Shown here: piece after piece, positions 16,544-25,529 of the stretch
Position numbering within the stretch: the first letter of the stretch is position 1
Layout of the letters: each line of letters starts with the position of its first letter
Source: Alistipes dispar
GTDB lineage: Bacteria > Bacteroidota > Bacteroidia > Bacteroidales > Rikenellaceae
Assembly: GCF_006542685.1 (NCBI RefSeq)
Contig: NZ_AP019736.1
Span: 840,001-904,000 of the forward strand
Length of the DNA: 64,000 bases
Reading direction: 5' to 3'
Position numbers and translations under genes: made by a program
Notes under the pieces: generated by a model
The model's database searches: none
Seen by the model: only the letters and a program-made list of their open reading frames with translations
What the model was told of the DNA's origin: nothing

Positions 16544-17802
16544 GGGAGCTGCTGCTGGAAATATGGACTTCGGTGCGCCGGAACAAGCTGCGCACGTTCC
16601 TCACGGGCTTTTCGGTCGCGTGGGGCATTTTCATGCTCGTCATTCTGCTCGGATCGGGCAACGGGCTCAAGAACGGTGTCGAATCCAATTTCGGCGACTA
16701 CGCCACCAACTCGATCGACCTCTACGGCGGCTGGACCTCGAAACCGTGGGAAGGCTACGACCGCAACCGCCGCATCCGCCTGACGAACCGGGACCTCGAA
16801 ATCCTCGAACGGGAGTTCCCCGAAGTCGAGCAGGTCGCCGCCAACACGTGGCTCTCGTCGAAAAAGATCGCCTACGAGGGGGAGTTCATGGACGTCTCGC
16901 TGCGCGGTTCGCTCCCGGAAGTGGCCCGGATCGAAGGCATCAAGGTCGCCAGGGGGCGTTTCATCAACGACGCGGACATCCGCGACTACCGCAAGTCGGC
17001 GCTCATCGACGAGGCGACGTCGCTCGTGCTGTTCAAGGGAGCCGACCCGCTGGGCAAGTTCGTCCGCGTGGACAGCCTCACGTTCAAGATCGTCGGAGTC
17101 ACGCAGGGCGACGCCATGCGCAACAACGCCGTCTGCATCATTCCCCTCTCCACCGGGCAGCTCATCTACAACGCCAACGAACCCTACGTGAACAACGCCA
17201 TCATCACCGTGCGCGACATCCGCACCGACGCCGAGATGGAGGATTTCGAGAAGCGACTCACGGGCCGGCTGGCCGCCGAGCACCACTACGATCCGACGGA
17301 CGAGAGCGCCATCTGGATCAATAACACGATGGAGCGGTACAAGGACATGATGATCGTCTTCGGCGGCATCAACCTCTTCGTCTGGATCATCGGCCTCGGC
17401 ACGCTGCTCGCGGGCATCGTCGGCGTGAGCAACATCATGCTGGTAACGGTGACCGAACGCACGGCCGAGTTCGGCATCCGCAAGGCGCTCGGCGCCAGGC
17501 CCCGGTCGATCATCCGGCTGATCCTCACCGAATCGGTGATGATCACCGCGGCCTTCGGATACATGGGCATGGTGCTCGGCGTGGCCGTGATGGAGGCGGT
17601 GAACTACTACCTGACGCAAACTCCGGCCGACACGTCGGAGACGGGCTTCGCCCCGACGATCTTCCTCGATCCGACGCTCAATCTCGGCGTGGCGGTGAGC
17701 GCCACGGTCGTGCTCGTCATCGCGGGACTCATCGCCGGCTACGTCCCGGCCTACCGCGCCGCCCAACTGAAAACGATCGACGCCTTGCGCTATAACAAAT
17801 AG
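16540..17802 (+). CDS. ABC exporter permease 1 (MacB/FtsX family)
   Basis: A 420-residue permease with the MacB topology: TM1 at the N-terminus (NKLRTFLTGFSVAWGIFMLVILLG), a large periplasmic MacB-core domain, then three C-terminal TMs with the FtsX motif (LLAGIVGVSNIMLVTVTERTAEFGIRKALGA). It pairs with the next gene, which has the same layout but a divergent sequence, implying a heterodimer or alternative permeases. It likely drives mechanotransmission-type extrusion of periplasmic substrates. Confidence 0.94.
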   Translation: MRELLLEIWTSVRRNKLRTFLTGFSVAWGIFMLVILLGSGNGLKNGVESNFGDYATNSIDLYGGWTSKPWEGYDRNRRIRLTNRDLEILEREFPEVEQVAANTWLSSKKIAYEGEFMDVSLRGSLPEVARIEGIKVARGRFINDADIRDYRKSALIDEATSLVLFKGADPLGKFVRVDSLTFKIVGVTQGDAMRNNAVCIIPLSTGQLIYNANEPYVNNAIITVRDIRTDAEMEDFEKRLTGRLAAEHHYDPTDESAIWINNTMERYKDMMIVFGGINLFVWIIGLGTLLAGIVGVSNIMLVTVTERTAEFGIRKALGARPRSIIRLILTESVMITAAFGYMGMVLGVAVMEAVNYYLTQTPADTSETGFAPTIFLDPTLNLGVAVSATVVLVIAGLIAGYVPAYRAAQLKTIDALRYNK

Positions 17803-17809
17803 AGAGACG

Positions 17810-19069
17810 ATGGGATTCTTCGACACAGACCGCTGGAACGAAATCTGGCAGACGATCCGCCGGAACCGCAAGCGCAGCATCATGACGGCGCTGGGCGTCT
17901 TCTGGGGCATCTTCATGCTCACGGTGCTGCTGGGCGCCGGCATGGGGCTGGGGCGCCTGTTCCGTGCGCAGTTAGGCGAAACCTCGACCAACACGGTGCT
18001 GATGAACCCCGGCCGCACGTCGGTCCCCTACAAGGGAATGCCCACGGGCCGGTGGTGGAACCTCGAGAACGACGACATCGCGGCCGTGAAGGAGCTTCCC
18101 GAAGTGAAATACGCCACGGGCATGGTGTGGGCCAGCCAGTTCTACGCCAGCCGCGGCGACCGCAAGGGAGAGTACGCCGTGATGGGCCACATGCCCGACT
18201 ATCAGAAGATCAATCCCGAGAGGCTCCTCTTCGGCCGCTACATCAACGAACTCGACATGGAGCGCAAGCGCAAGGTGTGCCTCATCGGCACGCAGATATG
18301 GAAAGACCTTTTCCCGGGCGGCGAAGACCCCACGGGCGAGGTCATCACGTTGCAGGGCACGCAGTTCACGGTCATCGGCGTCCAAAAACGCCAGAGCCAA
18401 ATGATGTCCTTCAGCGACGTCGAACGCACGATCGTCCTCCCCGCCACGCTCGTGCAGCAGATGTTCGGCATGGGCAGAACGATCCACATGCTCGCCGCCG
18501 TGGGCGGCAACGACGTGCCGCCCCGCGTACTGGAACGCGCCGTCAAGGAACCCGTCTTCGCGCGCCACATCATCTCTCCGGACGACCCGAAGGCGGCCTG
18601 GGTGATGACCACCGCCGAGTTCATCACCAAGATCAACAGCCTCTTCCGGGGAATCGGTCTCCTGACGTGGATCGTCGGCCTCGGCACGCTGCTCGCAGGC
18701 ATCGTCGGCGTGAGCAACATCATGCTGGTCCTCGTCAAGGAGCGCACGCAGGAAATCGGCATCCGCCGCGCGATCGGCGCGCCGCCGCGGGCCATCATTT
18801 CGCAGATACTCTCCGAAAGCTTCGTGCTGACCTTCATCGCCGGCGTGCTGGGCCTCACGGCCGCCGTGGGGCTGCTGTCGCTCGCCGACTCGATCTACTA
18901 CCAGGCCGTCGTCGTCGCGCAGGACGGCACGAACGTCTCGTGGCAGATCTCCTTCCAGACGGGCATGCTCTCGCTGGCGATCCTCGTCGCGGGCAGCCTG
19001 CTGGCCGGAGTGATCCCCGCCAGCCGTGCGCTGAAGATCAAGGCCGTGGACGCCATCCGCGAAGAATAG
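17810..19069 (+). CDS. ABC exporter permease 2 (MacB/FtsX family)
   Basis: 419 residues, the same fold as the preceding permease: TM1 (RSIMTALGVFWGIFMLTVLLGAG), a periplasmic core, and three C-terminal TMs with LLAGIVGVSNIMLVLVKERTQEIGIRRAIGA. It lies 7 nt after permease 1. The two share the FtsX core almost word for word but differ in the periplasmic domain, so this is an old duplication. Confidence 0.94.
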   Translation: MGFFDTDRWNEIWQTIRRNRKRSIMTALGVFWGIFMLTVLLGAGMGLGRLFRAQLGETSTNTVLMNPGRTSVPYKGMPTGRWWNLENDDIAAVKELPEVKYATGMVWASQFYASRGDRKGEYAVMGHMPDYQKINPERLLFGRYINELDMERKRKVCLIGTQIWKDLFPGGEDPTGEVITLQGTQFTVIGVQKRQSQMMSFSDVERTIVLPATLVQQMFGMGRTIHMLAAVGGNDVPPRVLERAVKEPVFARHIISPDDPKAAWVMTTAEFITKINSLFRGIGLLTWIVGLGTLLAGIVGVSNIMLVLVKERTQEIGIRRAIGAPPRAIISQILSESFVLTFIAGVLGLTAAVGLLSLADSIYYQAVVVAQDGTNVSWQISFQTGMLSLAILVAGSLLAGVIPASRALKIKAVDAIREE

Positions 19070-19105
19070 GACGATACGAACGAAACAATACAATGCGATA
19101 AAGCT

Positions 19106-20212
19106 ATGAAAAAAGTGCTGAAAATTCTCTCGGGCGTGCTCTTCGTCGCGCTGCTTGTCGGAACGTTCTGGTTCCTGTGGCGGAAAACCCGTCCGGTGAA
19201 GATCCTCTACGCCATCGTGCAGCCGGCGACGGACACGCTCAAACAGTACGTGGTGGCCACGGGCAAGGTCCAGCCCCGCGACGAGGTGGAGATCAAGCCC
19301 CAGATTTCGGGCATCATCTCCGACGTTTACAAGGAGGCCGGGGAGACGGTCCGCCAGGGCGAGGTGATCGCCACGGTGAAGGTCGTCCCGGAGATGGGCC
19401 AGTTGTCGAGCGCCGAATCGCGCGTCTCGGTGGCCGAAATATCGCTGGCGCAGGTGCGGCGCGAATACGACCGCACGGCGGCCCTGCACGAAAAGGGCAT
19501 CGTCTCGGACGAGGAGACCGAGCAGAGCCGCACGGAGCTGGCGAAGGCCGAGGAGGAGCTGCGCAACGCACAGGAGAATCTCGAAATCGTCAAGGAGGGC
19601 ATCGCCAGCCGCTTCGCCGAGCTGAGCAACACGCAGATCCGATCGACGATCGACGGCATGATCCTCGACGTGCCGATCAAGGTCGGCAACTCGGTGATCC
19701 AGGCCAACACGTTCAACGACGGCACGACGATCGCCACGGTGGCCGACATGTCGAACATGCAGTTCCAGGGCAACGTGGACGAGACGGACGTGGGCAAGCT
19801 GCACGAGGGAATGCCCGTGCAGTTGACCATCGGCGCCCTGCAGAACGTCGAGCTGGACGCCCGGCTCGAATACGTCGCCCCGAAATCCACCGAGAGCAAC
19901 GGCGTGATCCTCTTCGAGGTGAAGGCCGCCGTCGAGATTCCCGAAGGGGTCTTCGTGCGCGCCGGGTACAGCGCCAACGCCAGCGTCGTGATCCGGAGCC
20001 GCGAAGGGGTGCTGACCCTGCCCGAAGGGTGCGTGGAGTTCGAGGAGGGCAAGACCTACGTGCAGGTGCTCACCGGCCCCGAGGACGCCGAAGAGCAGAC
20101 CTTCGAACGGCGCGAAGTGAAGGTCGGGCTTTCGGACGGCGTGAACATCGAAATCACCGAGGGCGTGACCGCCGACGACAAGGTCCGCGGCGCACGCATC
20201 GACCAGAAATAA
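19106..20212 (+). CDS. MacA-like periplasmic adaptor
   Basis: A 368-residue HlyD/MacA-family adaptor that joins the MacB-like permeases to the TolC channel encoded next. The N-terminal membrane anchor (KILSGVLFVALLVGTFWFLW) is followed by a barrel-sandwich half (VATGKVQPRDEVEIKPQISG), a long alpha-hairpin (about 90-170) and a beta-barrel domain (FQGNVDETDVGKL). The VDETDVG stretch is typical of MacA-type adaptors. Confidence 0.93.
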   Translation: MKKVLKILSGVLFVALLVGTFWFLWRKTRPVKILYAIVQPATDTLKQYVVATGKVQPRDEVEIKPQISGIISDVYKEAGETVRQGEVIATVKVVPEMGQLSSAESRVSVAEISLAQVRREYDRTAALHEKGIVSDEETEQSRTELAKAEEELRNAQENLEIVKEGIASRFAELSNTQIRSTIDGMILDVPIKVGNSVIQANTFNDGTTIATVADMSNMQFQGNVDETDVGKLHEGMPVQLTIGALQNVELDARLEYVAPKSTESNGVILFEVKAAVEIPEGVFVRAGYSANASVVIRSREGVLTLPEGCVEFEEGKTYVQVLTGPEDAEEQTFERREVKVGLSDGVNIEITEGVTADDKVRGARIDQK

Positions 20213-20237
20213 CCGCGACCAAACGACTTTCCGCAAG

Positions 20238-21707
20238 ATGAAAACAGGCATCATTCCCATACTCCCGCTCCGCAGCCGGCGCAGCGCATCCGGGCCGTTC
20301 CGCAGCGATCGCCGGAGTTCCGGCCGCGGACGGCTCCTGGCCCTCCTCGCACTGGGCCTCGCCGCCCTGCCGTCCGCGCCGCTCCGCGCGCAGACCGCCC
20401 CGGCGGAACCGGCCGGGCAGCCGGAAGCCGCCGTTCCGGCCCCGGGCGAACCGTGGACGCTCGAAGCGTGCATCCGCTACGCCCAGCAGCACAACACCGA
20501 GGTGCAGCAGCGCGCCCTCGAGGTCGAACGCAACGACATCGAGCTCTCGACGGCCCGTTACAGCCGGCTTCCCGACCTGAACGCCTCGCTGGGCGGCGAC
20601 GCCTCGTTCGGCCGGGCGCTCACGAGCGACAACACCTACCGCGACAACAACCAGACCTCGGGATCGCTGAACGTCTCGGCCTCGATGCCGCTCTTCCAGG
20701 GCATGCGCATCAACCACCAGATCAAGGCCGGGAAATTAGACCTCGCGGCCGCCGTGCAGGACCTCGAACGCATCCGCGAGGACGTGGCGATCAACGTCAT
20801 GACGCTTTACCTCCAGGTGCTCTACTACAAGGAGCTGGTCGGCGTCTCCCGGCGGCAGCTCGAACTGAGCACCCTCCAGGCCGAACGCAGCCGGGGGCTG
20901 GCTGCCGAGGGCAAAGAGCCCGAATCGGCCGTCTATGAAAGCGAAGCACTCGCCGCCAACGACCGCATGACCCTCACGCAGACGCGCAACGAACTGCAAC
21001 TGGCACTGCTCGACCTGAGCCAGGCGCTCAACCGCGAAAGCGCCGCAGGCTTCGACGTCGTCTTCCCCGAGCTGGACAGCCTCACGATCGAGACGCTGCA
21101 CCGCACGGCGGGGTCCGTCGATGCGGTTTACGCCTATGCGGCCGAGAACCGGCCCCACATCAAGGCCGAGCGGCTGCGCCTCGGCAGTTCGGAGCACGCC
21201 GTGGACATCGCCCGGTCGGCACTCTACCCGTCGCTCTCGCTCTCGGGCGGCTACGGCACGGGAGTTTACAGCGCCGACGACTCGAAATTCTGGGCCCAGA
21301 TGCGCCACAACAGCCGCGAATACGTGGGGCTGTCGCTCGGCATTCCGATCTTCAACCGCCGCGCCTCGCGCAACAACGTCCGCACGGCGAAGATCGCCGT
21401 CCGCAACCAGCAACTGGCCGTGACGGCCGCCGAACAGGCCCTGCGCAAGGAGATCGAGCAGGCGTGGTACTACGCCGACGCCGCCTACGCCAAATACCTC
21501 TCGGCGGCCGCCGCGCTGGCTTCGGCCGAGGTGGCTTTCCGCTACGAGGAGCAGAAGGCCGCGGCGGGCCGCTCGACCGTCTTCGATTTCAGCGACGCCA
21601 AGACGCGCATGGAGAAGGCTGCCTCGGAAGCCGTGCAGGCCAAATACGAGTTCGTCTTCCGCGCCAAGATTCTGGACTACTACCGCGGCGAGCCGTTGCG
21701 GCTCTGA
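20238..21707 (+). CDS. TolC-family outer-membrane channel of the ABC exporter
   Basis: A 489-residue outer-membrane efflux protein. The signal peptide has an unusually long Arg/Ser-rich n-region (about 30 residues) before the hydrophobic core LLALLALGLAALPSAPLRAQ, so the true start could lie further in, but no better ATG is evident. Two OEP repeats are visible (LEACIRYAQQHNTEVQQRALEVERND in the first; a LGIPIFNRRASRNNVRTAK strand-turn in the second). It is the last gene of the operon, followed by a terminator. Confidence 0.92.
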   Translation: MKTGIIPILPLRSRRSASGPFRSDRRSSGRGRLLALLALGLAALPSAPLRAQTAPAEPAGQPEAAVPAPGEPWTLEACIRYAQQHNTEVQQRALEVERNDIELSTARYSRLPDLNASLGGDASFGRALTSDNTYRDNNQTSGSLNVSASMPLFQGMRINHQIKAGKLDLAAAVQDLERIREDVAINVMTLYLQVLYYKELVGVSRRQLELSTLQAERSRGLAAEGKEPESAVYESEALAANDRMTLTQTRNELQLALLDLSQALNRESAAGFDVVFPELDSLTIETLHRTAGSVDAVYAYAAENRPHIKAERLRLGSSEHAVDIARSALYPSLSLSGGYGTGVYSADDSKFWAQMRHNSREYVGLSLGIPIFNRRASRNNVRTAKIAVRNQQLAVTAAEQALRKEIEQAWYYADAAYAKYLSAAAALASAEVAFRYEEQKAAAGRSTVFDFSDAKTRMEKAASEAVQAKYEFVFRAKILDYYRGEPLRL

Positions 21708-21744
21708 CCCGGTGTCCGAACCCGGCTCCGGCGTCCGAACGGAA

Positions 21745-21789
21745 CGGCGGCGGGAAGGCGCCCGAAGAGGCTTCCCGCCGCCGTCTTTA
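21745..21789 (+). terminator. Terminator of the MacAB-TolC-like operon
   Basis: A 13-bp perfect stem pairs 21745-21757 with 21771-21783 around a 13-nt loop, followed by TCTTTA. It begins 38 nt after the TolC stop. The U-tract is short. Confidence 0.65.
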
Positions 21790-21920
21790 CCGTTGCAGAT
21801 CACCTGTCACCGACTGCGGCCGTATTCCTCCGCCCCCTGCTTCCGGCGGATCGCGGCACGTCCGGGAGGTCCGCGATACAAATTTCCGCGCCGAAAGGCG
21901 GCAATCCCGAAAATTTGACC

Positions 21921-21928
21921 TACTTTTG
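21921..21928 (+). promoter_or_regulatory. -7 element (TACTTTTG) of the AspT-like transporter
   Basis: TACTTTTG matches TAnnTTTG and lies 26 nt before the ATG at 21955. A clear -33 TTTG at the expected distance is not seen. Confidence 0.55.
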
Positions 21929-21954
21929 CAGCGGTTAGCACGCACAAGGTTAGG

Positions 21955-23616
21955 ATGGAATGGCTTAAAGATCTGCTCGTCGAGCATTCGGCCCTGCAGG
22001 CCGTCGTGGTGATTTCGCTCATCTCGACAATCGGCATCGGACTGGGAAAAATCCGGTTCTTCGGCATCTCGCTCGGCACGGCCTTCATCTTCTTCGTGGG
22101 CATTCTGGCCGGGCACTTCGGACTGTCGCTCGACCCGGCGATGCTCACCTATGCCGAGGATTTCGGCCTCATCATCTTCGTCTATGCCCTCGGCCTGCAA
22201 GTCGGCCCGGGCTTTTTCAGCTCGATGCGCGCCGACGGACTGCGGCTGGTCTCCCCGGCCATCGCCGTCGTACTCGCAGGAACGGCGCTGGCCGTGGCCC
22301 TGAGCTACGCCTTCGGGATTCCGATGCCCGACATGTCGGGTATCCTCTGCGGCGCCACGACCAACACTCCGGCACTCGGCGCGGCGCAGCAGACCCTCCA
22401 GCAGGCGGGACTCGATGCCAACGGCGCGGCGCTGAGCTGCGCGGTGACCTATCCGCTGGGGGTCGTGGGCGTCATCCTGGCGATCGTCACCCTGCGCAAA
22501 CTCTTCGTCCGCCCGGCGGACATGCCGGGACCCGACGCCGAGCACAAGAAGAACCTCTTCATCGCCAGCTACCACCTCACGAATCCCGCCGTCTTCGGCA
22601 AGAGCATCCACGACATCGCCGCCGAGAGCCACCACCACTTCGTCATCTCGCGCCTCTGGCGCAACGGACAGGTCTCGATTCCTACGTCGGACAGGCAGTT
22701 GCAACGCGACGACGTCATTCTGGTCATCACCAACCGCGACGAGGCCGACGCCCTGCGGCTCATCTTCGGCGAACAGGAGCAGAAGGACTGGAACACGGAG
22801 AACATCGACTGGAACTCGGTGGACGGGCAGCTCATGTCGCAGCGCATCCTGGTGACGCGCCCCGAAATCAACGGCAAGAAGCTCTCGGCACTGCGCCTGC
22901 GCAACAACTACGGCATCAACATCAGCCGCGTTTACCGTTCGGGCGTGCAGCTGCTCGCCACGCCCGACCTGAGACTGCAACTGGGCGACCGCCTGACGGT
23001 CGTGGGCGAGGCGCAGGCGATCCGCAACGTCGAGAAGATCCTCGGCAACGCCGTGAAGAGCCTCAACGAACCGAACCTCGCGGCGGTTTTCATCGGCCTG
23101 ATCCTCGGCCTCACGCTCGGAAGCATCCCGATCGCCGTGCCGGGCGTCTCGATCCCCGTGAAACTGGGACTGGCGGGCGGCCCGATCATCGTGGGTATTC
23201 TCATCGGCACGTTCGGCCCCCGGATGCACATGATTACCTATACCACGCAGAGCGCCAACCTTATGCTGCGCGCGCTGGGGCTCTCGATGTACCTCGCCTG
23301 TCTGGGCCTCGACGCCGGGGCGCACTTCTTCGAAACCGTCATGCGGCCCGAAGGCATTCTCTGGCTGGGCGTGGGCTTCGTGCTGACGTTCGTCCCGGTC
23401 GTCATGGTGGGTCTGCCGGCGATGCGGCTGCTGAAGGTCGATTTCGGCTCCGTAGCGGGACTGCTGTGCGGCAGCATGGCCAACCCCATGGCCCTCAACT
23501 ACGCCAACGACACTATCGAAGGCGACAATCCGTCGGTCTCCTACGCCACGGTCTATCCCGTCTGCATGTTCCTGCGCGTGATCGTCATCCAGATCACGCT
23601 CATGCTTTTCATCTGA
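21955..23616 (+). CDS. AspT/YidE-family membrane transporter
   Basis: A 553-residue putative exchanger of the aspartate:alanine exchanger family. Two membrane domains (about 1-185 and 375-553) carry the duplicated YidE motif, with GLIIFVYALGLQVGPGFF in the first and CLGLDAGAHFF in the second. They flank two RCK-C (TrkA-C) domains at about 205-290 and 295-375, which suggests ligand- or nucleotide-gated transport. The transported anion or amino acid is unknown. The stop overlaps the convergent MscS gene by 8 nt. Confidence 0.9.
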   Translation: MEWLKDLLVEHSALQAVVVISLISTIGIGLGKIRFFGISLGTAFIFFVGILAGHFGLSLDPAMLTYAEDFGLIIFVYALGLQVGPGFFSSMRADGLRLVSPAIAVVLAGTALAVALSYAFGIPMPDMSGILCGATTNTPALGAAQQTLQQAGLDANGAALSCAVTYPLGVVGVILAIVTLRKLFVRPADMPGPDAEHKKNLFIASYHLTNPAVFGKSIHDIAAESHHHFVISRLWRNGQVSIPTSDRQLQRDDVILVITNRDEADALRLIFGEQEQKDWNTENIDWNSVDGQLMSQRILVTRPEINGKKLSALRLRNNYGINISRVYRSGVQLLATPDLRLQLGDRLTVVGEAQAIRNVEKILGNAVKSLNEPNLAAVFIGLILGLTLGSIPIAVPGVSIPVKLGLAGGPIIVGILIGTFGPRMHMITYTTQSANLMLRALGLSMYLACLGLDAGAHFFETVMRPEGILWLGVGFVLTFVPVVMVGLPAMRLLKVDFGSVAGLLCGSMANPMALNYANDTIEGDNPSVSYATVYPVCMFLRVIVIQITLMLFI

Positions 23617-24952
23617 CCGCAGCAGAGCCGGGGTTTTCCGTCCCCGGAGCCGCCGCCGGTTCCGCATTCTCCGCAGCGGCCGGAGCCGCAAATCCCGGCC
23701 GGCCGAGCGCCGCCACGTCGTTGCCCGACGGATTCTGAAACACCCTCAGGTCGAAAGCCGGAATCACCGCCAGCACATGATCGAAGACGTCGGACTGAAT
23801 CCCTTCGTAATCCTCCCACACCACGGTATCGGTAAAGAAATAGAGCTGCATCGGAAGCCCCGTCTCCGTGGGCTGCATCTGCCGCACCATCAGCGTCATG
23901 CTCCGGTTCACCGGAACCTCCTGCCGCAGGTAGCGGACCAGATAGGCGCGGAAAACGCCCAGATTGGTCTGGTGCAGGCCGTTGATCCTCCGCTCGCCCG
24001 GGCCGATGCCGTGCGCGGCGTTGTAGGCTTCGATGCGCCGCTCCGTTTCGTCGATATACTCCCGGACGAGGTCGATCTCCCGGTAACGCGCCAGCATCTC
24101 CGGCGTGCAGAACCTGACGCTCGTCATGTCGATCGACACCGAACGCATCACGCGGCGGCCGCCCGAGAGCTGCATGCCGCGCCAGTTCTGGAACGAATCG
24201 GAGGTGAGCAGGTAGGGAGGCAGCATGACGATCGTATTGTCCCAGTTGCGGATCTTCACGGTCGTAAGCGACACCTCCTCCACCGTGCCGTCCGCCCCGT
24301 ACTTCGGCACGGAGATCCAGTCGCCGACCTGCAACATGTCGTTGGCCGAGAGCTGGATGCCCGACACGAATCCCAGGATGCTGTCGCGGAAGATCAGCAT
24401 GACGATGGCCGCCGAAGCGCCCAGCCCGGTCAGCAGGATCGCCGGGGACTTGCCGATCAGGATGGACACGACGAGAATCGTACAGACCAGCAGCGCGATG
24501 CCCTGCGCCGTCTGCCGCAGTCCCTTGATGGGCTTGTTCTGCCAGGCAGGGCGCGATGCGGCGATACGGAAGGCGGCATAGAGCAGCGCGTCGATGAAGC
24601 GGAAGACCGAAATGACGACATAGGACTGCATGAGGCGCATCACGACGACGCGCGCGCCGGAACGCTCCTCGAACACGATCGGGAGTACGACGGCCAGCAG
24701 CACGGCGCTCAGAATGTGACAGGCGCAGCGCAGCACCCGGACGCTGAACAGCGTGTCGTCCCACACGGCGCGCGTACGCGCCACGAGCCGCCGCACGCCG
24801 CGGACGATGACCAGCCGGCAGGCGAAATCGAACAGTACGACGAAGAGCAGCACCAGCAGAAAGGCGATCCAGCGATCCCACCCTCCGGTGTCCGACGTGA
24901 CCCCCAGCCACCCGAGCAGCAGGTCGGTCCAATGCTTGAGTAAGTTCCGCAT
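23609..24952 (-). CDS. MscS-family mechanosensitive channel (YbdG-like)
   Basis: A 447-residue small-conductance channel. Several N-terminal TMs precede the pore-lining TM3-type helix (ILLTGLGASAAIVMLIFRDSILGFVSGIQL), then the MscS beta domain (GDWISVPKYGADGTVEEVSLTTVKIRNWDN). The size, the GADGTVEEV insertion region and the C-terminal extension resemble the YbdG/MscM group. The C-terminus ends in about 25 Ala/Glu/Pro-rich residues overlapping the convergent gene. It protects against hypo-osmotic shock. Confidence 0.92.
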   Translation of the reverse strand: MRNLLKHWTDLLLGWLGVTSDTGGWDRWIAFLLVLLFVVLFDFACRLVIVRGVRRLVARTRAVWDDTLFSVRVLRCACHILSAVLLAVVLPIVFEERSGARVVVMRLMQSYVVISVFRFIDALLYAAFRIAASRPAWQNKPIKGLRQTAQGIALLVCTILVVSILIGKSPAILLTGLGASAAIVMLIFRDSILGFVSGIQLSANDMLQVGDWISVPKYGADGTVEEVSLTTVKIRNWDNTIVMLPPYLLTSDSFQNWRGMQLSGGRRVMRSVSIDMTSVRFCTPEMLARYREIDLVREYIDETERRIEAYNAAHGIGPGERRINGLHQTNLGVFRAYLVRYLRQEVPVNRSMTLMVRQMQPTETGLPMQLYFFTDTVVWEDYEGIQSDVFDHVLAVIPAFDLRVFQNPSGNDVAALGRPGFAAPAAAENAEPAAAPGTENPGSAAVR

Positions 24953-24992
24953 ACTGGAGGAACCCGCAAAATCCGGGCCGCCTCGTGCCGAG

Positions 24993-25529
24993 CTATCCGA
25001 GAATCAGCGCCGCCTCGCTCTCGAAATTGGGGGTGAAGACACCCTTGCCGAGCGAAGCGCGAATCTCCCCGGGCGTCCAGAAACGGCCGCCGTCCAGCTC
25101 GTCGCTGGGGAAGATCGCCCCGTCATACACCGCGCGGTGGACATAGACCAGCTCCCGCTCGCGGTCCGAACGGAACGGATAGACGGCGATGCGGAGCGGT
25201 GAGAACTCCGTAATGCCCAGCTCCTCGCGCACTTCGCGGCGCAAGGCCTCCTCCACCGTCTCGCCCCAGTCCACATGGCCCCCGACGGCCGTATCCCAGC
25301 GTCCGGGCTGAATGTCCTTCCACACCGGACGCCGCTGAAGGTAAAGTTCGCCGCGCGAATTGAACAGGTGCAGGTGCACCACCGGATGCAGCAGCATCGA
25401 CCCGCCGTGGCACTCGCGGCGCGTGGCCCGGCCCACGACACGCCCCGTCTCGTCCACCACGGGAAAAAGCTCCCCGCCGTCGTCGCGGCGCGCGGCGGCT
25501 TCCGGCCGCACCCTGTCATCGCGCAGCAT
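24993..25529 (-). CDS. NUDIX hydrolase
   Basis: A 178-residue NUDIX protein. The Nudix box is complete: G-H-V-D-W-G-E, then RREVREELG, with REVREELG coordinating the metal. The surrounding sequence (FPVVDETGRVVGRATRRECHGG, then HPVVHLHLFNSRGELYLQRR) resembles the YfcD/Idi-like subgroup that acts on diphosphates. The substrate is unknown. Its start overlaps the MFS gene end by 14 nt, so the two are co-transcribed. Confidence 0.9.
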   Translation of the reverse strand: MLRDDRVRPEAAARRDDGGELFPVVDETGRVVGRATRRECHGGSMLLHPVVHLHLFNSRGELYLQRRPVWKDIQPGRWDTAVGGHVDWGETVEEALRREVREELGITEFSPLRIAVYPFRSDRERELVYVHRAVYDGAIFPSDELDGGRFWTPGEIRASLGKGVFTPNFESEAALILG

